64,000 nt of DNA, taken from Clostridia bacterium (GTDB lineage: Bacteria; Bacillota; Clostridia; Lachnospirales; Lachnospiraceae). Made by a program: the position numbers and the translations under genes. Below are positions 8,754 to 15,740 of the stretch, piece after piece. The stretch is from contig CAJTHL010000008.1 in assembly GCA_910576205.1 (NCBI GenBank), positions 115,406 through 179,405 of the forward strand, read 5' to 3'. The notes beneath the pieces are model-generated. The model had not been told where the DNA came from. It saw only the letters and a list, made by a program, of their open reading frames with translations, and made no database searches. How positions within the stretch are numbered: position 1 is the stretch's first letter; each line of letters begins with the position of its first letter.

Positions 8754-10367
8754 ATGCTGCAATTAAATGCTACATGTATAAAAGAACAGGCAGATAAATG
8801 GGGAAAACTGGGAATCTCTCTTCCGCAGTTTGACCTGGACGCCATGAGGGAGGCCACCAGGAAGGCTCCCGTGTGGGTGCATTTCGGCGCCGGAAACATT
8901 TTCCGCATTTTTATTGCCGGGCTTCAGCAGAAGCTCTTAAACGCCGGGCTGGAAAAGAGCGGAATCACAGCGGTGGATACTTCTTCCGCCAACCAGGTAA
9001 AGCTGGTTTACGAGCCTTTTGACAACCTTACCTTAAATGTGACCATGAACGCGGACGGCTCTGTTAAGAAGGAGGTAATGGGGGCTGTGGGCGAGGTGCT
9101 TCACGCCGACAGCAGGGAGGAAGGCTTTATGGGACGCATGAAGGAGATTTTCACGTCCCCGTCTCTTCAGATGGCCAGCTTTACCATTACGGAAAAGGGG
9201 TATTCCCTGAAGGATCTGAAAGGAGAGTATCTTCCGGCGGTAAAGGAGGATTTGGAGAGGGGCCCCGGACAGCCATGCAGCATGATGGCTCTTCTGACGG
9301 CCTTACTGTATGCACGGTATCAGGCAGGGGGACACCCCCTGGCGGTGGTCAGCATGGACAACTGCAGCCACAATGGGACGAAGCTTCAAAACAGTGTGCT
9401 TGCCATAGGGGAAGCCTGGACGCAGAAGGGCTTTGTGGAGACAGGGTTTCTTTCCTGGCTGAGGGATAAGGACAGGGTTTCTTTCCCCTGGACCATGATC
9501 GACAAGATCACCCCCCGGCCTCACAGAAAGGTGGAGGAGATGCTGGCAGCGGACGGCATCGGGGATATGGCGCCGGTGAGGACGGAGAACGGCGGGGTCT
9601 ATGCGCCCTTTGTAAACGGGGAACGGCCCCAGTACCTGGTGGTGGAGGACTGTTTTCCAAACGGCCGCCCGGCCCTTGAGAAGGCCGGCGTTTATCTGAC
9701 GGACCGGGAGACGGTGGATAAGACGGAGAAGATGAAGGTGACTACCTGCCTCAATCCCTTACATACGGCCATGAGCGTGTACGGCTGTCTGCTGGGGTAT
9801 ACCCTGATCTGCGATGAGATGAAGGATGAGGACATTGTGAAGCTTATCAGGCGTCTGGGCTATGACGAGGGGCTGCCTGTGGTGACGGATCCGGGGATTT
9901 TAAGCCCCAGGGCGTTTCTGGACGAGGTGGTGGAGGAGAGGCTTCCCAATCCTTTCATGCCGGACACGCCCCAGCGCATTGCCGCGGATACCAGCCAGAA
10001 GGTGGGCGTCCGTTTCGGGGAAACCGTCAAAAGCTATCTGGACCAGGGACGGGACATAACGTCTCTCACCGCTATTCCCCTGGCCCTGGCGGGCTGGCTT
10101 CGCTACCTGCTGGGAGTGGACGACAGGGGGGAGGCCTTTGTGGTAAGCCCCGATCCCTTAAAGGACGTCCTTCGGGAAAAGCTCTCCGGCATCCAGGCAG
10201 GCGATCCCGCGTCCTGCAGGGGGCAGTTAAAAGAAATACTCTCCAATGAGAAAATATTCGGGGTGGATCTGGTGAAAGCCGGGCTTTCGGAAAAGACCGG
10301 GGCTTTGTTTGCGGAAATGCTGGAGGGGCGAGGAGCAGTCCGCCGGGTTTTGCGGAAATATCTTTAG
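8754..10367 (+). CDS. uxuB: Fructuronate reductase (mannitol dehydrogenase family)
   Basis: 537 residues. It would reduce D-fructuronate to D-mannonate with NADH, supplying the UxuA substrate. The N-terminal block VWVHFGAGNIFRIFIAGLQQKLL is the nucleotide-binding region of the long-chain mannitol dehydrogenase family, and FPWTMIDKITPRP is a conserved active-site segment with the catalytic Lys nearby. The length is slightly above the 480-500 of enterobacterial UxuB. Tagaturonate reductase (UxaB) belongs to the same family, but the adjacent uxuA argues for fructuronate. The last gene before the ribosomal block; no clear terminator follows. Confidence 0.9.
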   Translation: MLQLNATCIKEQADKWGKLGISLPQFDLDAMREATRKAPVWVHFGAGNIFRIFIAGLQQKLLNAGLEKSGITAVDTSSANQVKLVYEPFDNLTLNVTMNADGSVKKEVMGAVGEVLHADSREEGFMGRMKEIFTSPSLQMASFTITEKGYSLKDLKGEYLPAVKEDLERGPGQPCSMMALLTALLYARYQAGGHPLAVVSMDNCSHNGTKLQNSVLAIGEAWTQKGFVETGFLSWLRDKDRVSFPWTMIDKITPRPHRKVEEMLAADGIGDMAPVRTENGGVYAPFVNGERPQYLVVEDCFPNGRPALEKAGVYLTDRETVDKTEKMKVTTCLNPLHTAMSVYGCLLGYTLICDEMKDEDIVKLIRRLGYDEGLPVVTDPGILSPRAFLDEVVEERLPNPFMPDTPQRIAADTSQKVGVRFGETVKSYLDQGRDITSLTAIPLALAGWLRYLLGVDDRGEAFVVSPDPLKDVLREKLSGIQAGDPASCRGQLKEILSNEKIFGVDLVKAGLSEKTGALFAEMLEGRGAVRRVLRKYL

Positions 10368-10409
10368 AGGCGGCCGTCCGGTCTGGCTGAACTATTTTTA
10401 TGAAAGTCC

Positions 10410-10439
10410 TTGACATTCGCCATGGTGTCATGTTATGCT
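10410..10439 (+). promoter_or_regulatory. Promoter of rpmG-secE-nusG-rplK-rplA, inside an inverted repeat
   Basis: TTGACA (10410-10415) and TATGCT (10434-10439), 18-nt spacer. CATTCGCCATGG (10414-10425) and CTATGGCGAATG (10441-10452) form an inverted repeat with one mismatch that flanks the -10 box. A T-run at 10462-10470 follows 9 nt after the second arm. Confidence 0.75.
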
Positions 10440-10533
10440 ACTATGGCGAATGGAAGTAGGCTTTTTTTTTATGCCTGAAAACGGTGGTTTTTGCAGACCA
10501 CCAGCAAATTGAAAGCAAGCGGAGGTGGAAGTC

Positions 10534-10683
10534 GTGCGCGTAAGAATCACATTGGCATGTACGGAGTGTAAGCAACGGAACTACAACATGACAAAGGAAA
10601 AAAAGAATCACCCGGACAGAATGGAGACAAAGAAATATTGCCGGTTCTGTAGAAAGCACACTATGCACAAAGAAACGAAGTAG
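10534..10683 (+). CDS. rpmG: Ribosomal protein L33, zinc-binding form
   Basis: 49 residues, too short for routine ORF listing. It starts at GTG with GGAGGT 7 nt upstream. The sequence begins [17 protein letters not shown] and carries CTEC and CRFC, the two CxxC pairs of the zinc-binding (C+) L33 type. It is a small protein of the 50S subunit near the E site. Organisms with a C+ form often encode a zinc-independent paralogue induced under zinc starvation; none is in this window. It is the first gene of the secE-nusG-rplKA unit, the usual firmicute arrangement. Confidence 0.93.
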   Translation: MRVRITLACTECKQRNYNMTKEKKNHPDRMETKKYCRFCRKHTMHKETK

Positions 10684-10713
10684 GACTGGACAAGTCAGAA
10701 AGGAAAGTGAACA

Positions 10714-10926
10714 ATGGGAGAAACAGCTGCTAAGACAGACAAAGCCCCAAAAAAAAGCTGGTTTAAAGGTTTGAAGGCAGAGTTCAGAAAAATCATATGG
10801 CCAGACAAAAAATCACTGACCCGGCAGACCATAGCAGTCGTAGCTACTTCCGTGGCATTGGGGATCATCATTAAAATACTGGATATCATTATCACGTATG
10901 GCATTGATTTTCTGGTAACTTTATAA
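10714..10926 (+). CDS. secE: Preprotein translocase subunit SecE
   Basis: 70 residues, the short single-helix Gram-positive type. The cytoplasmic amphipathic part contains WFKGLKAEFRKIIWPDKKSL with the conserved WP in front of the one transmembrane helix (about residues 45-66). It clamps SecY in the membrane channel for protein export. It lies 30 bp after rpmG and 16 bp before nusG, which is the standard order. Confidence 0.95.
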   Translation: MGETAAKTDKAPKKSWFKGLKAEFRKIIWPDKKSLTRQTIAVVATSVALGIIIKILDIIITYGIDFLVTL

Positions 10927-10942
10927 GGATGAGGGTGATTGT

Positions 10943-11458
10943 ATGGCAGAGGCAAACTGGTATGTTGTGCATACCTATTCCGGGTATGAGAACAAGGTGA
11001 AGGCCAACATTGAAAAGACGATTGAGAACAGGCATTTAGAGGAACAGATTCTTGAAGTAAGGGTTCCCATGCAGGACGTGGTGGAAATGAAGAACGGCGC
11101 CAAGAAGCAGGTTCAGAAGAAGATGTTTCCCGGTTATGTCCTGATTCATATGATTATGAATGACGATACCTGGTATGTGGTTAGAAATACCAGAGGCGTC
11201 ACGGGATTTGTTGGGCCTGGCTCCAAGCCTGTTCCGCTTAGCGACGTTGAGATGCGGCCCCTGGGAATCCAGACCGAAAATGTCACGATTGATTTTGCTG
11301 AAGGCGATACCGTTATTGTTATGGGCGGCATCTGGAAGGACACCGTAGGAGTTGTCCAGGCAATGAACCAGAACAAGCAGTCCGTGACCATCAACGTGGA
11401 TCTGTTCGGCCGTGAAACGCCGGTGGAGATCAGCTTTTCGGAAATCAGAAAGATGTAA
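10943..11458 (+). CDS. nusG: Transcription elongation/antitermination factor NusG
   Basis: 171 residues. The NGN domain opens with ANWYVVHTYSGYENKVK and contains FPGYVLIHM and the NTRGVTGFVG loop that contact RNA polymerase. The C-terminal KOW domain starts at FAEGDTVIVMGGIWKD and ends EISFSEIRKM. It binds the polymerase beta' clamp, modulates pausing, and links to S10 or Rho through the KOW domain. No insertion domain is present. It overlaps nothing and precedes rplK by 120 bp, a space that holds an L1-type hairpin. Confidence 0.97.
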   Translation: MAEANWYVVHTYSGYENKVKANIEKTIENRHLEEQILEVRVPMQDVVEMKNGAKKQVQKKMFPGYVLIHMIMNDDTWYVVRNTRGVTGFVGPGSKPVPLSDVEMRPLGIQTENVTIDFAEGDTVIVMGGIWKDTVGVVQAMNQNKQSVTINVDLFGRETPVEISFSEIRKM

Positions 11459-11533
11459 CACAGTGTGCAAGGGAAGTCCCTTATGCCGCCTGTGGCCAGG
11501 AAGCCGCCGGGCCGCCGGGATTTCAAAACAAAA

Positions 11534-11571
11534 AGATGGGAGGGTCAATCCCGCTATTACCACAAGGAGGT
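11534..11571 (+). promoter_or_regulatory. Probable L1-binding mRNA hairpin before rplK
   Basis: TGG-GA-GGG, short loop, CCC-GCTATTA-CCA, ending in the ribosome site AAGGAGGT. Two short GC stems are separated by an asymmetric internal loop, the pattern of the ribosomal L1 site in 23S rRNA and in L1-regulated mRNAs. A near copy lies before rplA at 12024-12061. Confidence 0.65.
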
Positions 11572-11578
11572 GCCTAAA

Positions 11579-12004
11579 ATGGCAAAAAAAGTAACAGGTT
11601 ATATTAAATTACAGATTCCTGCTGGAAAGGCAACGCCGGCTCCGCCGGTAGGTCCCGCATTGGGTCAGCACGGCGTAAACATCGTAGAGTTTACCAAGCA
11701 GTTCAATGCCAGGACAGCAGACCAGGACGGAATGATTATTCCGGTTGTTATTACAGTTTATGCAGACCGTTCTTTCAGCTTTATCACAAAGACCCCGCCT
11801 GCAGCAGTTCTTCTGAAGAAAGAGTGCAAGATCCAGTCCGGATCCGGCGTGCCCAACAAAACAAAGGTGGCAACCATTTCCAGGGCGCAGATCCAGAAGA
11901 TCGCTGAGATCAAAATGCCGGATCTGAATGCGGCTACCCTTGAGGCTGCCATGAGCATGATCGCAGGTACGGCCAGAAGCATGGGCATTACCGTAGAGGA
12001 TTAA
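11579..12004 (+). CDS. rplK: Ribosomal protein L11
   Basis: 141 residues, standard length. The start [32 protein letters not shown] is the conserved L11 N-terminal domain with the Pro-rich thiopeptide-binding region. The C-terminal domain (from about residue 75) binds the 23S GTPase-associated centre. An upstream in-frame start at 11465 is rejected: AAGGAGGT lies 7 nt before 11579. L11 is needed for GTPase stimulation and for RelA-type stringent signalling. It pairs with rplA downstream. Confidence 0.97.
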   Translation: MAKKVTGYIKLQIPAGKATPAPPVGPALGQHGVNIVEFTKQFNARTADQDGMIIPVVITVYADRSFSFITKTPPAAVLLKKECKIQSGSGVPNKTKVATISRAQIQKIAEIKMPDLNAATLEAAMSMIAGTARSMGITVED

Positions 12005-12023
12005 GAAACTGTATAACAATTAC

Positions 12024-12061
12024 AAGTGGAAGGGTAGAACCCGTAATTACCACCAGGAGGT
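12024..12061 (+). promoter_or_regulatory. Probable L1-binding mRNA hairpin before rplA
   Basis: GTGG-AA-GGG, loop TAGAA, CCC-GTAATTA-CCAC, then CCAGGAGGT. The stems and the asymmetric loop match the copy at 11534-11571, while loop bases differ. Its overlap with the rplA ribosome site suggests feedback by L1 on its own translation. Confidence 0.65.
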
Positions 12062-12069
12062 TATTTAAT

Positions 12070-12762
12070 ATGAAACGAGGAAAGAGATATATTGAGACTG
12101 CGAAGCTTTACGACAGGCAGGCTCAGTACGATAGAGACGAGGCAGTGGCTATCGTAAAGAAACTGGCCGTTGCAAAATTTGACGAGACCATCGAGGCTCA
12201 TATCAGAACAGGCTGTGACGGACGCCATGCGGATCAGCAGATCCGTGGAGCAGTGGTGCTTCCCCACGGTACAGGTAAGACCGCCCGCGTGCTGGTGTTT
12301 GCCAAGAACGCCAAGGCAGACGAGGCAGAGGCAGCAGGCGCGGACTTCGTTGGAGCTGAGGAGCTGATTCCGAAGATCCAGAACGAGGGATGGCTGGACT
12401 TTGACGTTGTAGTGGCAACCCCGGATATGATGGGCGTTGTGGGACGTCTGGGCCGTGTACTTGGACCCAAGGGTCTGATGCCCAACCCCAAGGCGGGTAC
12501 CGTAACCATGGACGTGACAAAGGCTATCCAGGAGATCAAAGCCGGTAAGATTGAGTATCGTTTGGACAAAACAAACATTATCCATGTGCCGATAGGAAAA
12601 GCTTCTTTCACAGAGGAGCAGTTAGCGGACAACTTCCAGACGCTTATTGATGCAATCAACAAGGCAAGACCCAGCGCCGTAAAGGGACAGTTCTTAAAGA
12701 GCGTTACCCTGGCTCCCACCATGGGACCTGGCGTTAAGCTGAATCCCTTAAAGATCAGCTGA
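12070..12762 (+). CDS. rplA: Ribosomal protein L1
   Basis: 230 residues. [17 protein letters not shown] and the block [21 protein letters not shown] are diagnostic of L1, as is the C-terminal TMGPGVKL. L1 forms the mobile stalk that escorts E-site tRNA and is also a translational repressor of the L11-L1 mRNA in bacteria and archaea. The hairpins before rplK and rplA look like its targets. The transcript seems to end or be joined by the new promoter 9 bp after the stop. Confidence 0.97.
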   Translation: MKRGKRYIETAKLYDRQAQYDRDEAVAIVKKLAVAKFDETIEAHIRTGCDGRHADQQIRGAVVLPHGTGKTARVLVFAKNAKADEAEAAGADFVGAEELIPKIQNEGWLDFDVVVATPDMMGVVGRLGRVLGPKGLMPNPKAGTVTMDVTKAIQEIKAGKIEYRLDKTNIIHVPIGKASFTEEQLADNFQTLIDAINKARPSAVKGQFLKSVTLAPTMGPGVKLNPLKIS

Positions 12763-12770
12763 ATTTTTGA

Positions 12771-12799
12771 TTGACATCTGAATAATAATATGCTATTCT
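12771..12799 (+). promoter_or_regulatory. Promoter of rplJ-rplL
   Basis: TTGACA (12771-12776) and TATTCT (12794-12799), 17-nt spacer, with TGC directly before the -10 (extended -10). Transcription should begin near 12806. Confidence 0.8.
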
Positions 12800-12805
12800 A
12801 AAATA

Positions 12806-12980
12806 GTATGAGCACTACCCAAAGACAGCAGGTGCCGTAAGGCATAAGGATAAAACGCCTGCCGAGGAGAGTCACAGATCCATGCGGGCTCCGGCTGACC
12901 GGAGAAAAGAAAAAGAATTTACCCGTGGGATACAGCATTGATTTCCGGTCCTCCCTGTCTTGTGGCAGGGAGGATTTTTG
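12806..12980 (+). ncRNA. L10 leader RNA with terminator
   Basis: The untranslated leader before rplJ. Visible pairings: GCAGGTG with CGCCTGC at its 5' side, CTCCGG/CCGGAG at 12889-12904, and a terminal hairpin TCCTCCCTG (12949-12957) with CAGGGAGGA (12966-12974) followed by TTTTT. This is the layout of the L10(L12)4-binding leader that controls rplJ-rplL by attenuation. The exact 5' end is inferred from the promoter. Confidence 0.8.
12949..12979 (+). terminator. Attenuator hairpin in the rplJL leader
   Basis: Nine perfect pairs, an 8-nt loop and a T5 run, 42 bp before the rplJ start. Its place at the end of the leader fits L10-controlled termination. Confidence 0.8.
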
Positions 12981-13020
12981 TGTTGGAGTGCCAAAAATAA
13001 AATAAGGAGGTGTACCATTC

Positions 13021-13509
13021 GTGGCGAAAGTGGAATTGAAGAAACCGGTTGTAGAAGAAATTGCATCCTGCATTGACGGTGCGGCTTGCGCGGTGCTTGT
13101 GGACTACCGCGGACTGTCCGTGGAGCAGGACACCAGACTTCGCAGAGAGTTAAGAGAAGCGGGTGTGATCTACAAGGTTTACAAGAATACCATGATGAAT
13201 TTTGCGTTCAAGGGTACGGCCATGGAAAGCCTGTCCAAGCACCTGGAGGGAACCAACGCACTTGCGGTTTCCAAGACAGATGCGACGGCTCCGGCCAGAA
13301 TTATTGCCAAGTACGCAAAAGAAACCCAGAAACTTGAGATGAAGGCCGGCGTGGTAGAGGATACCTACTATGACGCAGCCGGAATGCAGGCAATCGCTTC
13401 CGTTCCGTCCAGAGAAGAACTGCTGGGCAAGCTTCTTGGAAGCATCCAGTCACCCATCGCAAATCTGACCCGCGTACTGAACCAGATTGCGGAAGCGGCA
13501 AACGCGTAA
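13021..13509 (+). CDS. rplJ: Ribosomal protein L10
   Basis: 162 residues, beginning at GTG with AAGGAGGT 9 nt upstream. The N-terminal domain (AACAVLVDYRGLSVEQDTRLRRELREAGV) and the segment YKNTMMNFA bind the 23S L7/L12-stalk base; the C-terminal helix (LLGKLLGSIQSPIANLTRVLNQIAEAA) carries L7/L12 dimers. L10 with L12 is the repressor that binds the leader upstream. It is followed 42 bp later by rplL. Confidence 0.96.
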   Translation: MAKVELKKPVVEEIASCIDGAACAVLVDYRGLSVEQDTRLRRELREAGVIYKVYKNTMMNFAFKGTAMESLSKHLEGTNALAVSKTDATAPARIIAKYAKETQKLEMKAGVVEDTYYDAAGMQAIASVPSREELLGKLLGSIQSPIANLTRVLNQIAEAANA

Positions 13510-13551
13510 TAGATCAGAATGAAACAGAATTTAAAACAGGAGGAATGAGAA

Positions 13552-13926
13552 ATGGCAAAGTTAACAACTGCAGAGTTTATTGAAGCAATCAAAGAGTTAT
13601 CCGTATTAGAGTTAAATGAGCTGGTAAAGGCATGTGAGGAAGAGTTCGGCGTATCCGCAGCAGCAGGCGTAGTCGTTGCAGCAGCAGGCGGCGCAGCTCC
13701 CGAGGCTGAGGAGAAGGATTCCTTCGACGTAGAGCTGACCTCCGTAGGCGATGCCAAGGTTAAGGTTATCAAAGTAGTACGTGAGGCAACCGGTCTTGGT
13801 CTGAAGGAAGCGAAAGAGCTGGTTGACGGCGCGCCCAAGATGGTGAAAGAGGGCGCAACCAAGGCTGAGGCTGATGAGCTGAAAGCGAAGTTCGAAGAGG
13901 TTGGAGCTACCGTTACCTTGAAGTAA
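13552..13926 (+). CDS. rplL: Ribosomal protein L7/L12
   Basis: 124 residues. The N-terminal dimerisation helices ([26 protein letters not shown]) are followed by an Ala/Gly/Val hinge ([15 protein letters not shown]) and the C-terminal factor-binding domain with [24 protein letters not shown]. Several copies per ribosome recruit elongation factors. A long hairpin follows, and unlike most bacteria rpoB does not come next: three small genes intervene. Confidence 0.97.
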   Translation: MAKLTTAEFIEAIKELSVLELNELVKACEEEFGVSAAAGVVVAAAGGAAPEAEEKDSFDVELTSVGDAKVKVIKVVREATGLGLKEAKELVDGAPKMVKEGATKAEADELKAKFEEVGATVTLK

Positions 13927-13953
13927 TCCATTTCAGATGGGGGTTGTATGATG

Positions 13954-14016
13954 GTGCGGTGTTATTTCTTTTTTGCAGAGATAAGCATATTTCTGCAAAG
14001 AGGAATGGCACAGCAC
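13954..14016 (+). terminator. Long hairpin after rplL
   Basis: The arms 13954-13979 and 13991-14016 pair almost throughout (about 26 positions, one mismatch and several G-U), around an 11-nt loop; the tip is TTTGCAGA/TCTGCAAA. Only TTT follows, so as a terminator it would rely on the stem. It separates rplJL from the next genes. Confidence 0.65.
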
Positions 14017-14059
14017 TTTCGTCATAATTAAAAGAATCTTATTTCAGGAGGGGTTGCAA

Positions 14060-14527
14060 ATGAAGAAGCAGTGGAACGTAACGATTAATGGGGTTTCCCA
14101 TTCTATCGAGTACAGGGCAGGATGGGGTTCCAAACTCATTGTGGACGGACAGGTACATAAGGTAAAATCCCAGAACTGGTTTATTGTCATGATTGACTGC
14201 CCCATCAACATCGACGGTTCCGAAATCCGTCTGGTAGTTAGGGGAAGCAAAGCGGATATCGCTGTAAACGGCGTATACCAGAGCAACCAGGAGCAGTATA
14301 TTCCTCTTAAGAATGTGGCTGCGTGGGCAAATGTGCTTCTGGGAATCAGCGTTATCGGGGGATGGCTACTCTGTAATACAGTGGGAATCCTGCTGGGAGT
14401 TCTCTTCGGATATCAGTACCTCAATTTTAATCTGAAGGGAAAGAATGGCGCTGTTATCGGTATGTTTATTGGATGTACGGTAATACAGGTGGCCATAATG
14501 GTTATTGTCTCAATGACGCTTTATTAG
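14060..14527 (+). CDS. Unknown membrane protein with N-terminal beta domain
   Basis: 155 residues; not recognised. Residues 1-80 look like a small beta-rich soluble domain (WNVTINGVSHSIEYRAGWGS, then VDGQVHKVKSQNWF and SEIRLVVRGSKADIAVNGVY), a layout like a fused FHA-free 'membrane-anchored beta sandwich'. Two or three hydrophobic segments follow (about 92-125 and 134-153). Residues 56-60 and the repeats of VDG/VNG suggest paired hairpins. The start at 14060 has AGGAGGGG 6 nt upstream; an in-frame TTG at 14054 is rejected. It forms a group with the next two genes between rplL and rpoB. I offer no function. Confidence 0.8.
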   Translation: MKKQWNVTINGVSHSIEYRAGWGSKLIVDGQVHKVKSQNWFIVMIDCPINIDGSEIRLVVRGSKADIAVNGVYQSNQEQYIPLKNVAAWANVLLGISVIGGWLLCNTVGILLGVLFGYQYLNFNLKGKNGAVIGMFIGCTVIQVAIMVIVSMTLY

Positions 14528-14572
14528 GAATCAACAATGCCGCTTGCAAAGCCAGAATAGGAGGAATGGCCT

Positions 14573-15130
14573 GTGGAGTATAAGAACGATTTTGATAATA
14601 CGACGGGGACTGGACAGGAAAATCCCTACAACCAGGGAACGCCCTATAACCAGGAAAATCCCTACAACCAGGGAACACCCTATAACCAGGGAGGCTCCTA
14701 CAACCAGGGAACACCCTATAACCAGGGAGGCCCCTATAATCAGGGGAATAACTATGGCGGTTCTCAGATTATCGTAGGAGAGCAGGAGCCGGATCAGAAG
14801 AGCAGTACCTTTGCAGTAGTATCTCTTGTCCTGGGAATCCTGGGACTGGTGTTTGTCTGCTGTGTTTTCTATATATCTTTTATACTGGGCATCATTGGGC
14901 TGGTGCTTGGTATTATCAGTCTGGTACAGAACCGGGACGGAAAAGGACTGGCGATTGCAGGAACGATTTTAAACGGCCTTACCGTGTTGATATCGATTCT
15001 GATTGTAATCCTCTATGCGGCTTTTGGATATGCCCTTGGTGATCTGGCGGATTATACCACTTATGAACAGGCGCCATATGAATATCAGATTCCCGCGGAG
15101 AATCAGGCGGACGGTATCATGCCGCTGTAA
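14573..15130 (+). CDS. DUF4190-like membrane protein with PYNQG repeats
   Basis: 185 residues, GTG start with AGGAGG 9 nt upstream. Residues about 14-62 are a low-complexity array of PYNQG/PYNQE pentapeptides, encoded by near-identical 15-bp units. After an acidic spacer, two hydrophobic segments (about 80-118 and 128-155) have the Gly-rich VSLVLGILGLVF...ILGIIGLVLGIISLVQNR...GKGLAIAGTILNGL pattern of DUF4190 proteins. The tail is acidic and cytoplasmic or external. The Tyr/Asn/Gln/Gly repeats resemble disordered protein-protein contact regions. Function unknown; it is probably co-transcribed with the genes on either side. Confidence 0.8.
   Translation: MEYKNDFDNTTGTGQENPYNQGTPYNQENPYNQGTPYNQGGSYNQGTPYNQGGPYNQGNNYGGSQIIVGEQEPDQKSSTFAVVSLVLGILGLVFVCCVFYISFILGIIGLVLGIISLVQNRDGKGLAIAGTILNGLTVLISILIVILYAAFGYALGDLADYTTYEQAPYEYQIPAENQADGIMPL
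14621..14752 (+). repeat. Tandem 15-bp repeat coding PYNQG
   Basis: About nine units of the type CCCTACAACCAGGGA in frame within the gene at 14573. Units differ by single bases, some TAC/TAT and GGA/GAA, which points to slippage or unequal crossover. They keep the reading frame, so copy number can change without frameshift. Confidence 0.85.
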
Positions 15131-15170
15131 ACCGGCTGGAGACAGGATAAAAAACGCCCGGAGGGTATGA

Positions 15171-15584
15171 ATGAAGAAAACCAGGACCTGGGAAACACTA
15201 TTTTTTTATATGGGAATTATAGGAGGAATAGCTGCGGCGGGAGCCGCAGCTATTGTTCGTCTCACTTCGGTGAGGATGGCTGGGTGGGGATTTCCCTGTT
15301 TTTTAAACACATATTTTCATATTCCCTGTCCTGGCTGCGGAGGAACCAGGGCTATAGAGTATCTGCTGCAGGGAAGGCTCTGGGACAGCTTTCTTGCACA
15401 TCCCTTAATTGTTTACGCAGCGGGATGTTATCTTTATTTTATGGTGTCCTACAGTGTGGTTACCTTTATAAAGAAAGAGACGTTTTCAGCCGGAAGGCTG
15501 CCTTTTGGCAGAGGGCTTCTTTTGGGCGCAGGCATTCTGGTGGCGGTCCAGTGGGCAGGAAAACTGTTGTATGGGTGGAATTAG
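15171..15584 (+). CDS. DUF2752 membrane protein
   Basis: 137 residues with three probable transmembrane helices (about 10-30, 69-90 and 110-130). The motif IPCPGCGGTRAIEYLLQGRLWDSFLAHPL is the DUF2752 signature (CPxCGxTRA) seen in small firmicute and actinobacterial membrane proteins of unknown role. The two Cys might bind metal or form a disulfide. The chosen ATG at 15171 has GGAGG 8 nt upstream; the overlapping ATG at 15167 is in another frame. It is the last of the three genes between rplL and rpoB. Confidence 0.88.
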   Translation: MKKTRTWETLFFYMGIIGGIAAAGAAAIVRLTSVRMAGWGFPCFLNTYFHIPCPGCGGTRAIEYLLQGRLWDSFLAHPLIVYAAGCYLYFMVSYSVVTFIKKETFSAGRLPFGRGLLLGAGILVAVQWAGKLLYGWN

Positions 15585-15619
15585 GGAATCCAGGTCAAGA
15601 AATTTTATCCAATTTCGCA

Positions 15620-15648
15620 TTGACAGAGGTGTTGTCCTGTGGTATCAT
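15620..15648 (+). promoter_or_regulatory. Promoter of rpoB-rpoC
   Basis: TTGACA (15620-15625) and TATCAT (15643-15648), 17-nt spacer; start expected near 15655. The early transcript contains ACTAT and TAGGCTTTTT (15673), also found after the rpmG promoter (10457). Confidence 0.8.
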
Positions 15649-15740
15649 GTAGGATGCACTATTGTGGTGAGATAGGCTTTTTATTTCTGTGCGTCATAAT
15701 GGATACCGCATATAGTAAAGAAAGTAAGGGGTGAACGTCG

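Noticed and set aside
10414..10470. Rho-independent terminator between uxuB and rpmG
   Set aside because: The inverted repeat is 9 nt away from the T-run and overlaps a good promoter; it fits an operator or early-transcript hairpin better.
13927..14059. A tRNA or small RNA gene after rplL
   Set aside because: The region folds as one long hairpin without a cloverleaf or T-loop sequence.
14621..14752. CRISPR-like repeat array
   Set aside because: Contiguous 15-bp units in frame inside a protein gene, no spacers.
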